This document shows, in pieces, positions 35,238 through 43,452 of a stretch of 64,000 nt of DNA; positions within the stretch are counted from its first letter, which is position 1, and the number at the start of each line of letters is the position of its first letter. Where the stretch lies: NCBI GenBank assembly GCA_916715765.1, contig CAKAPG010000003.1:62001-126000 (forward strand), read 5' to 3'. This stretch comes from an uncultured Atopobium sp. (lineage in GTDB: Bacteria; Actinomycetota; Coriobacteriia; Coriobacteriales; Atopobiaceae). Under the pieces are notes generated by a model, which searched no databases, was not told where the DNA came from, and saw nothing but the letters and a program-made list of their open reading frames with translations. The translations under genes and the position numbers were made by a program.

Positions 35238-35249
35238 GAACAAATGTTT
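35238..35249. promoter_or_regulatory. Second, imperfect SOS-like box
   Basis: GAAC-AAAT-GTTT differs by one base from GAAC-N4-GTTC. It is 47 bases from the perfect box and may help control the divergent genes. Confidence 0.35.
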
Positions 35250-35332
35250 GTCATTTTAAAACCGCAGAAAGGATGTGAATGACGTGTGAAGGATGTATAC
35301 TTTTTTCATCAGCAACTGCGGAAGGAATGGCT

Positions 35333-36754
35333 ATGAGCATACAGAAAAACAGCTCTTCACCATGCCTTTCTCGCCCTGTGAATTTACAGATTCCCACCTA
35401 CGCGTTGCGTGCATTAGAAGTTCTTGAAGATGCCGGATTTGAGGCGTGGATTGTAGGCGGCTGGGTACGAGACGCCCTACGCGGCTCATTTGCCCATGAT
35501 ATTGACATCACAACTTCAGCTACGTGGCAGCAGAGTAAAGCGGCTTTTGAGGCTGCAGACATTCCTGTGCATGAAACAGGTATTGCATATGGAACCGTTA
35601 CTGCTGTTGTCGAGAAGCACCCTATTGAGGTCACAACGTATCGCTGTGACGGAGAATATCTTGATGGTCGTCGTCCTGATTCTGTGCAGTTTGTCTCTCG
35701 TATAGAGGAAGATCTTGCCCGTAGAGACTTCACTATTAATGCAATGGCATATCACCCAAAGAGGGGATTGCTTGATCTTTATGGCGGTCAAGAAGATTTA
35801 TCTGCACGTGTAATTCGCGCTGTTGGGGAGCCTAAGGTTCGCTTTACAGAGGACGCTCTTCGCATGCTTCGAGCATTGCGGTTTGCATGCAGACTCTCGT
35901 TTTCAATTGAGGAGAAGACACATCAGGCACTTACTGAGTGTGCGCCGCTACTCTCTCAGGTTGCGTCTGAGCGCATTGGCTCGGAAGTGGCTCAAATTGT
36001 TGAGGCTGGCCATATTGCCCATGCTATTAAGCTGGGTTTTCCTGTTCTAGCGATAGCAATTCCAGAGCTCTTACCGTTGCAAAATTTTGACCAGAGAAGC
36101 CCTTATCACGCCTATGATGTGCTGGAGCATACTGCTCGGGTATGCTCTGCAGCAGAGGCTCTTACAGCAGGGTGTGCTACTCCTGTTCTTAGGTGGGCGG
36201 CGCTCCTGCATGATATTGCAAAGCCAGAAATGTTTACTACTGATGCGGATGGTAGAGGTCATTTTTATGGGCACCCAGAAAAAGGTGCAGTTGTAGCAAA
36301 GGCGCTACTTAAACGTTTAGCTTTATCACAACATTTGAGCAATGAAGTTTGTGCTCTTGTAGCATTACATGACTATGATGTGGATATTACAACAACGTCT
36401 CTCAGGCATATGATTGCCCTGTTAGCCGAGGCAAGTAAATCGGATGGCATTGCCCTTGCGTATGACCTTTTGACGTTGAAGCAGGCTGATGCCTTGGCAA
36501 AGGCAAATCCGTATCGCAGCTACGCAGTAACGCTTGAAGCTATGAGAAAGCTCCTCTTACACGAGGTAAAACAAGAAATTGCTCAGCATCCGCAAGAGCT
36601 GTGCGTTTCGGGCGCAGAAATTATGGAAACACTTTCTCTTCAGCCAGGACCTGCTGTCGGTGTGTGCCAACGTAGGCTTTTTGAGCTTTATTTAGCAGGT
36701 CAAGTGGAGAATAGGAAAGAAGATCTTCTCGCCATTCTCTCTAAGGGTAATTGA
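35333..36754 (+). CDS. cca: CCA tRNA nucleotidyltransferase with HD domain
   Basis: Adds or repairs the 3' CCA of tRNA; 473 aa from this start. Nucleotidyltransferase motifs GGWVRDALRG and HDIDITTSA, then EDLARRDFTINAMAY and RFTEDALRMLRALRFACRL. A C-terminal HD domain follows (HTARVCSA, AALLHDIAKP, GHPEKGAVVA). The ATG at 35333 has GAAGGA six bases upstream; an in-frame ATG at 35279 with GAAAGGA is an alternative. Confidence 0.93.
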   Translation: MSIQKNSSSPCLSRPVNLQIPTYALRALEVLEDAGFEAWIVGGWVRDALRGSFAHDIDITTSATWQQSKAAFEAADIPVHETGIAYGTVTAVVEKHPIEVTTYRCDGEYLDGRRPDSVQFVSRIEEDLARRDFTINAMAYHPKRGLLDLYGGQEDLSARVIRAVGEPKVRFTEDALRMLRALRFACRLSFSIEEKTHQALTECAPLLSQVASERIGSEVAQIVEAGHIAHAIKLGFPVLAIAIPELLPLQNFDQRSPYHAYDVLEHTARVCSAAEALTAGCATPVLRWAALLHDIAKPEMFTTDADGRGHFYGHPEKGAVVAKALLKRLALSQHLSNEVCALVALHDYDVDITTTSLRHMIALLAEASKSDGIALAYDLLTLKQADALAKANPYRSYAVTLEAMRKLLLHEVKQEIAQHPQELCVSGAEIMETLSLQPGPAVGVCQRRLFELYLAGQVENRKEDLLAILSKGN

Positions 36755-36859
36755 TAAAAATAATAAAGAGTGCCAGATTAAAACAATAAAAAAGTCAGGC
36801 CTTTGTATTTTTCTAGATTCGGCAAAACGGTATAGTAAGCATAAAAATTATCAGAGAGG

Positions 36860-36876
36860 CGTCATTTTATATGACG
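36860..36876. promoter_or_regulatory. Palindrome upstream of TetR gene
   Basis: CGTCAT-N5-ATGACG is a perfect 17-bp dyad ending 23 bases before the regulator start. A TATAGT about 25 bases upstream may be a -10. It is a candidate autoregulatory operator. Confidence 0.5.
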
Positions 36877-36899
36877 GATAGTGTCTCATGGGGGAGTTC

Positions 36900-37613
36900 A
36901 TGGGCGAGAAGCGCGATTATATTACGTTAGAAGTCATACACCACAATGCTTATGAACAGCAGCCTACAGAAGAACCCGAGACTCCAGCGCCTTCTATTTC
37001 TCATATTCGTGCCGAAGCTCGTACTAAGAAAAGCGCAGCTACACGTAAGCGTATTATGCACGAGACAACTAAGCTCATGCTTGCTCGTGGAAATACTAAC
37101 TTCAAAATGAGTGAGATTTCCGATAGAGCTCGTCTTTCAAAAGGTGCGCTGTATTATTACTTTTCCGATAGAGAAGCTCTTTTGCAGGCAATCTTTGATG
37201 AGAGTGTTGACGAGTTAGCAAAAGATATTGCACGCACTATTGGCAATAAGCCTGCATCAAAAGAGACCCTCCATGCAATCATTGCTCAGCTGGCTTCACA
37301 TATTCTTCCTGACTCGCCACTTGTTTTGGCTTTGATTAATAAGCTTGCAAGCTCTGAGCAGGCGCTTATTACCAACATTGAGGGACCACTTTCCCGCGTG
37401 GTTGTTCTCCTTGCTAACCAGCTAGAGATGGGAAAATTGCAGGGATTTATTCGCCAAAACGTTGATTCTAGGCTTGCTGCTTGTTCTATTACAGGGGCAT
37501 TGGTTCTCTCGGCTATTGGTTTGATGGGAGAGCGCCGTGGCGTTGAGGGTTCTGATGAGCTTGCACAGAAGCTTCTTGATTTGACGCTTGCTGGTATTGG
37601 AATAGATGGATAA
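36900..37613 (+). CDS. TetR/AcrR family transcriptional regulator
   Basis: 237 aa from this start. The helix-turn-helix lies at about residues 60-100 (MSEISDRARLSKGALYYYFSDREALLQAIFD), unusually far in because of a polar N-terminal extension of about 45 residues. The C-terminal ligand domain is not assigned. The second ATG (36900) is preferred since GGGGGAG lies just before it; the first is at 36888. Target genes are unknown; the palindrome upstream suggests autoregulation. Confidence 0.85.
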   Translation: MGEKRDYITLEVIHHNAYEQQPTEEPETPAPSISHIRAEARTKKSAATRKRIMHETTKLMLARGNTNFKMSEISDRARLSKGALYYYFSDREALLQAIFDESVDELAKDIARTIGNKPASKETLHAIIAQLASHILPDSPLVLALINKLASSEQALITNIEGPLSRVVVLLANQLEMGKLQGFIRQNVDSRLAACSITGALVLSAIGLMGERRGVEGSDELAQKLLDLTLAGIGIDG

Positions 37614-37655
37614 TCATACGTATTTTTGCATAATTCCAGGTTAACTATGCTATTT

Positions 37656-37683
37656 AAAGAGTGCCCTTGTGGCGCTCTTTTTT
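37656..37683 (+). terminator. Terminator after the TetR gene
   Basis: AAAGAGTGCC pairs with GGCGCTCTTT (one G-T pair) around a CTTGT loop, followed by T. It separates the regulator from metK. Confidence 0.85.
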
Positions 37684-37803
37684 CAAATTTTCTTAAGAGC
37701 TACTGCTCAAAAGAGTTAACCATGGGTATAGTAATAGTGGTTGCGCGTAGAAGAACGCAAATATTCTGCATAAGCAGAGAAGCCATGCGTGAAAGGACAG
37801 TTC

Positions 37804-39066
37804 ATGGCACACAAAAACTATTTGTTTACCTCAGAAAGTGTTACTGAGGGACATCCAGACAAGGTTTGCGATCAGATTTCTGACGCAATTCTTGATGCAA
37901 TCCTGGCAAAAGAGGCAGAGCTTGAAGAGCGTGGATACGTTTCTCCAAGCGGTGTTCCAGCTTGCTTGGATAACGTTCGTTGTGCATGTGAGACTTTTGC
38001 TACTACAGGAACTATTGTGGTAGCTGGAGAGATTCGCACTCAATCCTACGTTGATGTCCAGGAGATTGTTCGTAATACTCTCAGAAATATTGGCTATGAC
38101 CGCGCTAAATATGGTTTTGACTGTGAGACCTGTGGCGTTTTGAGCCTTATCCATGAGCAGAGTCCAGATATTGCTCAGGGCGTTGATCAGTCCTATGACA
38201 CGCAGGCAGGACGCACTACAGATCCGCTTGATCTTATCGGCGCAGGCGATCAGGGCATGATGTTTGGCTTTGCCTCCGATGAGACCGATGTTCTTATGCC
38301 AATGCCCGCATATCTGGCTCAGCGTCTAGCTCAGCGCCTCTCAGAGGTGCGTAAGTCTGGTGAGGTTGAGTATTTGCGTCCAGATGGCAAAACTCAGGTT
38401 ACCGTTCGTTATGAGAACGAGAAACCCGTTGAGGTCACAGCCATTGTTGTTTCCACGCAGCATGCTCCAGAGATTGAAGACATGTCCGTCATCAAGCAGG
38501 ATATGATCGACCACGTTATTGCACCTGTTATGGGTGAGGTCAATATTGCTTGGGATAACGCCGATATTTACGTTAACCCAACTGGTCGCTTTGTTGTTGG
38601 TGGACCTATGGGAGACACAGGACTTACCGGTAGAAAGATTATTGTTGATACCTACGGCGGTATGGGTCGTCATGGCGGTGGCGCTTTCTCTGGAAAGGAC
38701 TGCACCAAAGTTGATCGATCAGCAGCATATGCAGCTCGCTGGGTTGCCAAGAACGTAGTTGCAGCTGGTCTTGCAAAGAAGTGCGAAGTTCAGCTTGCCT
38801 ATGCCATTGGTGTTTCTCATCCACTGTCTATTATGGTTGATACTTTTGGCACCGGTATTGTTGACGATGCTGTTATTGAGCAGGCTATCGAGAAGGTCTT
38901 TGATCTTCGTCCTGGCGCCATTATCAGAGATCTTAAGCTGCGTCGTCCTATCTTCTCTAAGACAGCAGCGTACGGACACTTTGGCCGTAAAGACCCAGAC
39001 TTTACATGGGAAGTAACTGATCGTGTTCAGGAGCTTAAGGACGCAGTTTCTACTCTTCAGGCATAG
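37804..39066 (+). CDS. metK: S-adenosylmethionine synthetase
   Basis: Makes SAM from methionine and ATP; 420 aa. TSESVTEGHPDKVCDQISDA, GAGDQGMMFGFA and GGGAFSGKDCTKVDRSAAY are family signatures. The ATG at 37804 follows GAAAGGA; the GTG at 37789 does not. Downstream on the opposite strand a membrane protein ends five bases away. No SAM riboswitch was recognised upstream. Confidence 0.96.
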   Translation: MAHKNYLFTSESVTEGHPDKVCDQISDAILDAILAKEAELEERGYVSPSGVPACLDNVRCACETFATTGTIVVAGEIRTQSYVDVQEIVRNTLRNIGYDRAKYGFDCETCGVLSLIHEQSPDIAQGVDQSYDTQAGRTTDPLDLIGAGDQGMMFGFASDETDVLMPMPAYLAQRLAQRLSEVRKSGEVEYLRPDGKTQVTVRYENEKPVEVTAIVVSTQHAPEIEDMSVIKQDMIDHVIAPVMGEVNIAWDNADIYVNPTGRFVVGGPMGDTGLTGRKIIVDTYGGMGRHGGGAFSGKDCTKVDRSAAYAARWVAKNVVAAGLAKKCEVQLAYAIGVSHPLSIMVDTFGTGIVDDAVIEQAIEKVFDLRPGAIIRDLKLRRPIFSKTAAYGHFGRKDPDFTWEVTDRVQELKDAVSTLQA

Positions 39067-39071
39067 TGTTC

Positions 39072-41228
39072 TTACAAGGTAATCTTGTACAACCTCATAG
39101 AACCTTCTTCCAGCACCACCTCAAAACCTGGGGTGGTGTCTGTTATCTGCGTAATGCCTCTGAATGTTCCAGGTTTGTAGGTGCTGGTAACAGCGTTGGA
39201 GTAATCAACAACGTTGTTTAGAATAAGAACGTACTGCACGTTAAGGTCATGTGCCGTCTGAAGCACCTCAGGGTCGCTTGTAATGCGATTAAGTCGTTTA
39301 CGAAGAATTGCGCTTGCAGGACGTTCTGAAGCGTCGTAGCCGTTAGGGAAGCGCCAGAGCACATGCAAGTTATTGGTACCGTATGCCCAGAGGCTACCGT
39401 CTTGAGGTAGATTTGCAATTACAGCACCAGCAGGAACGGTAAGCTCCACGCGACGTAAAAACTCCAATTCCTCTGATGTCAAAATGTAGTGATCACCATA
39501 GGCCTTCTCGGAAGCTTGTTTAAAAGCAGTAGCAGCAGGAATTGGCTTTTCCGATTTAAGGTTTGGCATGGGAACCACATAGTTGAGTACAACTACACAT
39601 GCAATGACCGCTCCCACAATCAGAGGTTTAGCCCCAACTGTACAAAAGACGCAGGTCTGAGCTTTGGTTTGAGCCTGAGAAGCTTTTTCTCTCCAGGAGG
39701 TAAATGTTTCCAGTGCGGCTTCAGCAAGGGTTGCAAGACCAAGCGCTGCGAGTGGAATTGCCATAATGATGCAGCTGGCCGCAATACGGAACGGATCGGT
39801 ATACCAGAATCCCGAAAGATATCCCTTTAGAGGAAAGTCAAACGTAATAATAAAAATGCAGAGGATAGACAGGTATATAAAGGCAGATACCATCCAGCGA
39901 GCTTGCTTATGCTTAAACGTCCAGACAGCGCCTACAAGCACGCAGATTGAAAGTATCGGCTGTGGAGAAACAAGCTCTCCACCTGCGTACGACTGTCCAA
40001 TAAAGTCCATGCCAAGGGCGTGCAAAATAGCATCTTGCAGGCTAGAGTAGGCGCTCCACCAGAAATTGAGAGCCACGCCTCGAACAATCAAAACGTAGTA
40101 GAAAACAGACCAAATAACTAGCGCAAAGATAAAGAATGCGTATGCCAGCGTGACAGGCTTGATTTGTTTTCCAAAGAGAACAACTCTGCGTTTTGATTCT
40201 CCAATGCGCGCAAAACTCCAAGGTAAAAGCACAACAATTGACGAGAAAATCGTGGAAGGATGCAAGATAAAGAGGGTAATCAAGCCAAGAACAAATATGA
40301 AAATAAGCCAGACAAGGTCGTGTTTTGGTGTTTTTGATCGAGTCATCTGCATAAAAATCCACCAAATAGAAGGCATTACACAGAAGGCAACGGTGTTAGG
40401 AAAGATTGGTCCGTAGATGAGAAGCGACCAAGGGAAAACAAAAAATGCTAGGCAAACAAAAGCTCCACTGATAAGCGCAATGCGATGTTTAGGAAGAACT
40501 TTTGCAATAAGTGAGCAGATTGAGAGCGGAAAGATAATTGCTGCGCTCACAAAGTTGAGTGCATTACCTGCAATAGGAACGGTTGTAGAAACAAGCTGCG
40601 TTGTTAGTGCAACAATGATGTTCCAGCCTGAGGGATAGAATCCAGAAGAACCAGGTTCCCAAGGAGTAATGGCAGTTTCTATGGTGCTGTAGAAGTCATA
40701 GTGAATTGATGAGTACTTTTGAGACTCAATCATTGCCTGCGTGACATCTAAGTGATGCACAATATCCCAGCCCTGAACAAAGGAGCTGGCAGACGGCAGG
40801 GTAGGTAAGAAGAGGAGTCCTACGGTAAGAAGACCAACTGCAACGTACAGAAGAGGCATCCAGAAGGGGAGTTCTTCGCAGATAAATGCTGGTACAGGGC
40901 TAGTTGATTGCTTGCCAGCGCATATTGCTTCGGATTTGTTGGGTTTCTCGCTTTTGCGGTCTTCTTTATTTTGAGAAGCGGTGTAATAAACATAGCCATT
41001 GACCAGGATTGCAACAAGCAAGGGGACAAGAACCATCACAGCTAAGGGAACAGGGATGTTCAGTGCGCTAAAGATTTCTCCCTCAATAAAGTAGAGAGCG
41101 CAGCTTACTAAAGGAGCAGTAACAAGAGCCCAAGGCTTAGGCATACCGGACGCGTGTAGCAAAATGACGCCTGGCACATAGAGCAGGGCAACAATTACAA
41201 CTGCACTTTGGAAGAACTCAAGCCACAT
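39072..41228 (-). CDS. Large polytopic membrane protein (DUF6541-like)
   Basis: 718 aa with at least twelve hydrophobic segments through about residue 560, then an extracytoplasmic C-terminal domain. That domain (VPAGAVIANLPQDGSLWAYG, LNVQYVLILNN) resembles the end of DUF6541 actinobacterial membrane proteins. The architecture recalls GT-C type glycosyltransferases, but no catalytic motif can be assigned, so the function is unknown. It is a single gene, converging on metK. Confidence 0.65.
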   Translation of the reverse strand: MWLEFFQSAVVIVALLYVPGVILLHASGMPKPWALVTAPLVSCALYFIEGEIFSALNIPVPLAVMVLVPLLVAILVNGYVYYTASQNKEDRKSEKPNKSEAICAGKQSTSPVPAFICEELPFWMPLLYVAVGLLTVGLLFLPTLPSASSFVQGWDIVHHLDVTQAMIESQKYSSIHYDFYSTIETAITPWEPGSSGFYPSGWNIIVALTTQLVSTTVPIAGNALNFVSAAIIFPLSICSLIAKVLPKHRIALISGAFVCLAFFVFPWSLLIYGPIFPNTVAFCVMPSIWWIFMQMTRSKTPKHDLVWLIFIFVLGLITLFILHPSTIFSSIVVLLPWSFARIGESKRRVVLFGKQIKPVTLAYAFFIFALVIWSVFYYVLIVRGVALNFWWSAYSSLQDAILHALGMDFIGQSYAGGELVSPQPILSICVLVGAVWTFKHKQARWMVSAFIYLSILCIFIITFDFPLKGYLSGFWYTDPFRIAASCIIMAIPLAALGLATLAEAALETFTSWREKASQAQTKAQTCVFCTVGAKPLIVGAVIACVVVLNYVVPMPNLKSEKPIPAATAFKQASEKAYGDHYILTSEELEFLRRVELTVPAGAVIANLPQDGSLWAYGTNNLHVLWRFPNGYDASERPASAILRKRLNRITSDPEVLQTAHDLNVQYVLILNNVVDYSNAVTSTYKPGTFRGITQITDTTPGFEVVLEEGSMRLYKITL

Positions 41229-41348
41229 CCTGATCCAATCAAGGTGTTAGTAAAAATTCTTATACTTCTTAGCCGCACAGTTAGGTGCGGCGAAAATTTC
41301 AAACAGACTGGTCTATTTTACGATAGAAGCAAAAGTGGCGTTGAGATA

Positions 41349-41376
41349 AACAAAAAGGACTTCCGAAGAAGTCCTT
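41349..41376 (-). terminator. Terminator after tRNA-Glu
   Basis: On the minus strand AAGGACTTC, a TTCG tetraloop and GAAGTCCTT are followed by TTTGTTT. A nine-pair perfect stem with a UUCG loop, ending the tRNA transcript. Confidence 0.92.
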
Positions 41377-41383
41377 GAACATT

Positions 41384-41460
41384 TGGTAGCCCGTACCAGA
41401 TTCGAACTGGTGATCTCCGCCTTGAGAGGGCGGCGTCCTGAACCGCTAGACGAACGGGCC
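41384..41460 (-). tRNA. tRNA-Glu (CTC)
   Basis: Cloverleaf read on the minus strand: acceptor GGCCCGT with ACGGGCT, anticodon stem CCGCC/GGCGG with loop CTCTCAA (anticodon CTC), T arm ACCAG-TTCGAAT-CTGGT. The CCA end is encoded. It is 19 bases downstream of tRNA-Gln and probably co-transcribed with it. Confidence 0.95.
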
Positions 41461-41479
41461 ATGTATGACTGGGAGGACA

Positions 41480-41553
41480 TGGCTGGGATAGAGAGAGTCG
41501 AACTCCCGTTGACGGAACCAGAATCCGCTGTCCTACCACTAGACGATATCCCA
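41480..41553 (-). tRNA. tRNA-Gln (CTG)
   Basis: Minus-strand cloverleaf: acceptor TGGGATA with TATCCCA, anticodon loop TTCTGGT (anticodon CTG), T arm GGGAG-TTCGACT-CTCTC, encoded CCA. Bacteria of this group commonly charge tRNA-Gln via GltX plus GatCAB; gltX lies nearby. Confidence 0.94.
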
Positions 41554-41586
41554 AGATGTCATCCGTGCGCATCAGCGCGAGAAATA

Positions 41587-41615
41587 ACTATAAAGGAGAC
41601 TCGTCAGAGATGCAA
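41587..41615 (-). promoter_or_regulatory. Promoter of the tRNA-Gln/Glu unit
   Basis: Minus strand TTGCAT-N17-TATAGT, with the -10 ending 33 bases before the tRNA-Gln 5' end. Confidence 0.6.
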
Positions 41616-41652
41616 GCAATAATTTCAAGAAATTCTGTTTGCAGCAAAAAAT

Positions 41653-41680
41653 ATTATACAAAACGCATCTCTAAGCGCAA
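41653..41680 (-). promoter_or_regulatory. Second upstream tRNA promoter
   Basis: Minus strand TTGCGC-N16-TATAAT; it overlaps the last codons of sdaA. Gives a longer leader for the same tRNA transcript. Confidence 0.5.
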
Positions 41681-43320
41681 GGAACGTCTCTAGTATTTGA
41701 GCTGAGCATGCGTTCTGCATCGATAAGTGCCTGGTCAAGAGGGGCACAGCCGGTGCAACTTGCGCATGCGGTAGGAGCGCTTGGAGTTGCGGCAAGACCA
41801 CCTTTAGCTGTTTCTCTGAGAGAAACTGGAAGCGCGGCGCCTACTTCTGCCATAGCGTGAGCAACCTCATCAAACGGAATTGGATTTCCAACACCAGCTA
41901 AAGCAAGCTGAGAAGAGCTTACGGCAGCAGCTACACCAATAGCGTTTCTATCCTGGCAAGGATACTCAACCAGTCCTCTGACAGGGTCACAGACTAGTCC
42001 CAGAAGGTTAGAGATAGCAATAGAAGCTGCGTCCAAGCACTGCTGAGGAGTGCCACCCAAGAGCTCGGTCAGAGCAGACGCACTCATGGCAGCAGCAGAT
42101 CCCACCTCTGCCTGACAGCCACCCTCAGCGCCAGAAACACTCGCGTTGGTGGTTAGGATGGCGCCAATAGCGCTTGCATTCCAAAGCGCAGAGATAACCT
42201 GCTCATCGGTAGCACCAATCTCTTCTGCTACCGAGATAAGCGATCCTGGTACAACGCCGGACGCGCCAGCAGTGGGGGCGGCAACAATAACACCCATAGT
42301 AGCTGAGCGTTCAAGAACGGCCATAGCGTAGGCAACGGCTCGTGTCTGCGTGGTGCCCATAAGTGCGTTGGAGATTGCAGTTGGGGTATTTGCCACAGTC
42401 TTGGCCTGGCCGTTGAGCAGGCCACCAATGGACTGACGAGGCGTCTTGATAGTGTCGTGAACCTCATCGCGCATAATCTCAAGAACATGAGCCATCTCAG
42501 CGTCTACGTCGGCATCTGGCCGCAGGTCCTTCTCGCGCTGGCGCATAATCTGGCCAATGGAGGCTCCCGTCTTAGAGCATCTGGCGAGAAGATCTGCGCC
42601 GTTGTCAAACGCCCCCGAAAGCACGTCGTTTGTGACCTGAGGAGCGGCTCCTGGAATAGAAACCTGCGCGGCATATGAGACGTGAGGTGCCAGCTGGAAG
42701 AGATCCAGGACTTTCTGCTCAATGGGCTCGTCAATCTCAAAGACGGTGTGTGCAAAGCCCCCGCGCTCCGAGCGGAAGGTACGCATAGTTGCAACATTGA
42801 TGTTTTGCGTAGCCAAAATAGTGGTAAGAGCTGCAAGAACACCGGGTTTATCGCGATGTGAAACAAAAATGGTGGGCATATCGCCAGACATGCGAATGCG
42901 TACGCCGTTAACGCCAGAAATGCGAATGCGGCCGCCACCAACGGACTCGCCCATAACGGAAACGTGGACGTTATCTGCACCGTAGAGGTGAATTTCTACG
43001 GTGTTTGGATGCAGAGTCTCGTCGTCACCTTTCTCAATAACGCTGTAGTTGAGGTGGGCTTCTTCTGCCAAGGTGAGCGCTTCACGGACACGCGTATCGT
43101 CTGGAGCAAGGCCCAAGATGCCTGCAATCAGAGCGTAATCGGTGCCGTGACCAAGGTGGGTATGAGAGAAGGAGTTGTAGAGCCAAAACTCAACGCGCTC
43201 CAGCTGCTTTGGTGCAAGTGAGCGTGCAACCAGGGCAATGCGCAAGGCTCCTGCTGTGTGCGAGGAAGAAGGACCCACCATAATGGGGCCGAGGACCTCA
43301 AACGCAGACATAGAAATCAT
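41671..43320 (-). CDS. sdaA: L-serine dehydratase, single-chain iron-sulfur type
   Basis: Converts L-serine to pyruvate and ammonia. 549 aa: a beta-type domain first (SAFEVLGPIMVGPSSSHTAGALRI), an ACT domain at about 160-230 (HRDKPGVLAALTTILATQNI), and then the alpha-type catalytic domain with cluster cysteines in GGCQAEVG and LVCDPVRG...YPCQDRNAIG. The C-terminus adds an extra CASCTGC motif. The ATG at 43320 follows GGAG. It is downstream of gltX, separated by a hairpin. Confidence 0.93.
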   Translation of the reverse strand: MISMSAFEVLGPIMVGPSSSHTAGALRIALVARSLAPKQLERVEFWLYNSFSHTHLGHGTDYALIAGILGLAPDDTRVREALTLAEEAHLNYSVIEKGDDETLHPNTVEIHLYGADNVHVSVMGESVGGGRIRISGVNGVRIRMSGDMPTIFVSHRDKPGVLAALTTILATQNINVATMRTFRSERGGFAHTVFEIDEPIEQKVLDLFQLAPHVSYAAQVSIPGAAPQVTNDVLSGAFDNGADLLARCSKTGASIGQIMRQREKDLRPDADVDAEMAHVLEIMRDEVHDTIKTPRQSIGGLLNGQAKTVANTPTAISNALMGTTQTRAVAYAMAVLERSATMGVIVAAPTAGASGVVPGSLISVAEEIGATDEQVISALWNASAIGAILTTNASVSGAEGGCQAEVGSAAAMSASALTELLGGTPQQCLDAASIAISNLLGLVCDPVRGLVEYPCQDRNAIGVAAAVSSSQLALAGVGNPIPFDEVAHAMAEVGAALPVSLRETAKGGLAATPSAPTACASCTGCAPLDQALIDAERMLSSNTRDVPCA

Positions 43321-43354
43321 AGCTACTCCAAAACTAAACAAACGATAACGATAA

Positions 43355-43387
43355 AAGAGCTGCAAAACCATCTGTTTTACAGCTCTT
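43355..43387 (-). terminator. Terminator-like hairpin between gltX and sdaA
   Basis: AAGAGCTG/CAGCTCTT with an inner GTTTT/AAAAC pairing; on the minus strand TTTTATC follows. It lies after gltX and just ahead of the sdaA start, so it could also act in the sdaA leader. Confidence 0.6.
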
Positions 43388-43452
43388 GTGTGGTTTTACT
43401 TTTGATACCCACTTACGCTTGGAAGAATACGCGGCAGGCATGCATTCACGCG

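Noticed and set aside
34997..35278. 93-codon plus-strand ORF between the radical SAM gene and cca
   Set aside because: It mostly overlaps the radical SAM N-terminus in antisense and runs through the promoter/SOS region; no domain or ribosome-binding site.
37684..37803. SAM riboswitch before metK
   Set aside because: No SAM-I, SAM-II or S-MK-like conserved segments are seen in the short leader.
41384..41553. tRNA pair as an integration site
   Set aside because: No integrase and no repeated tRNA 3' end were found near it.
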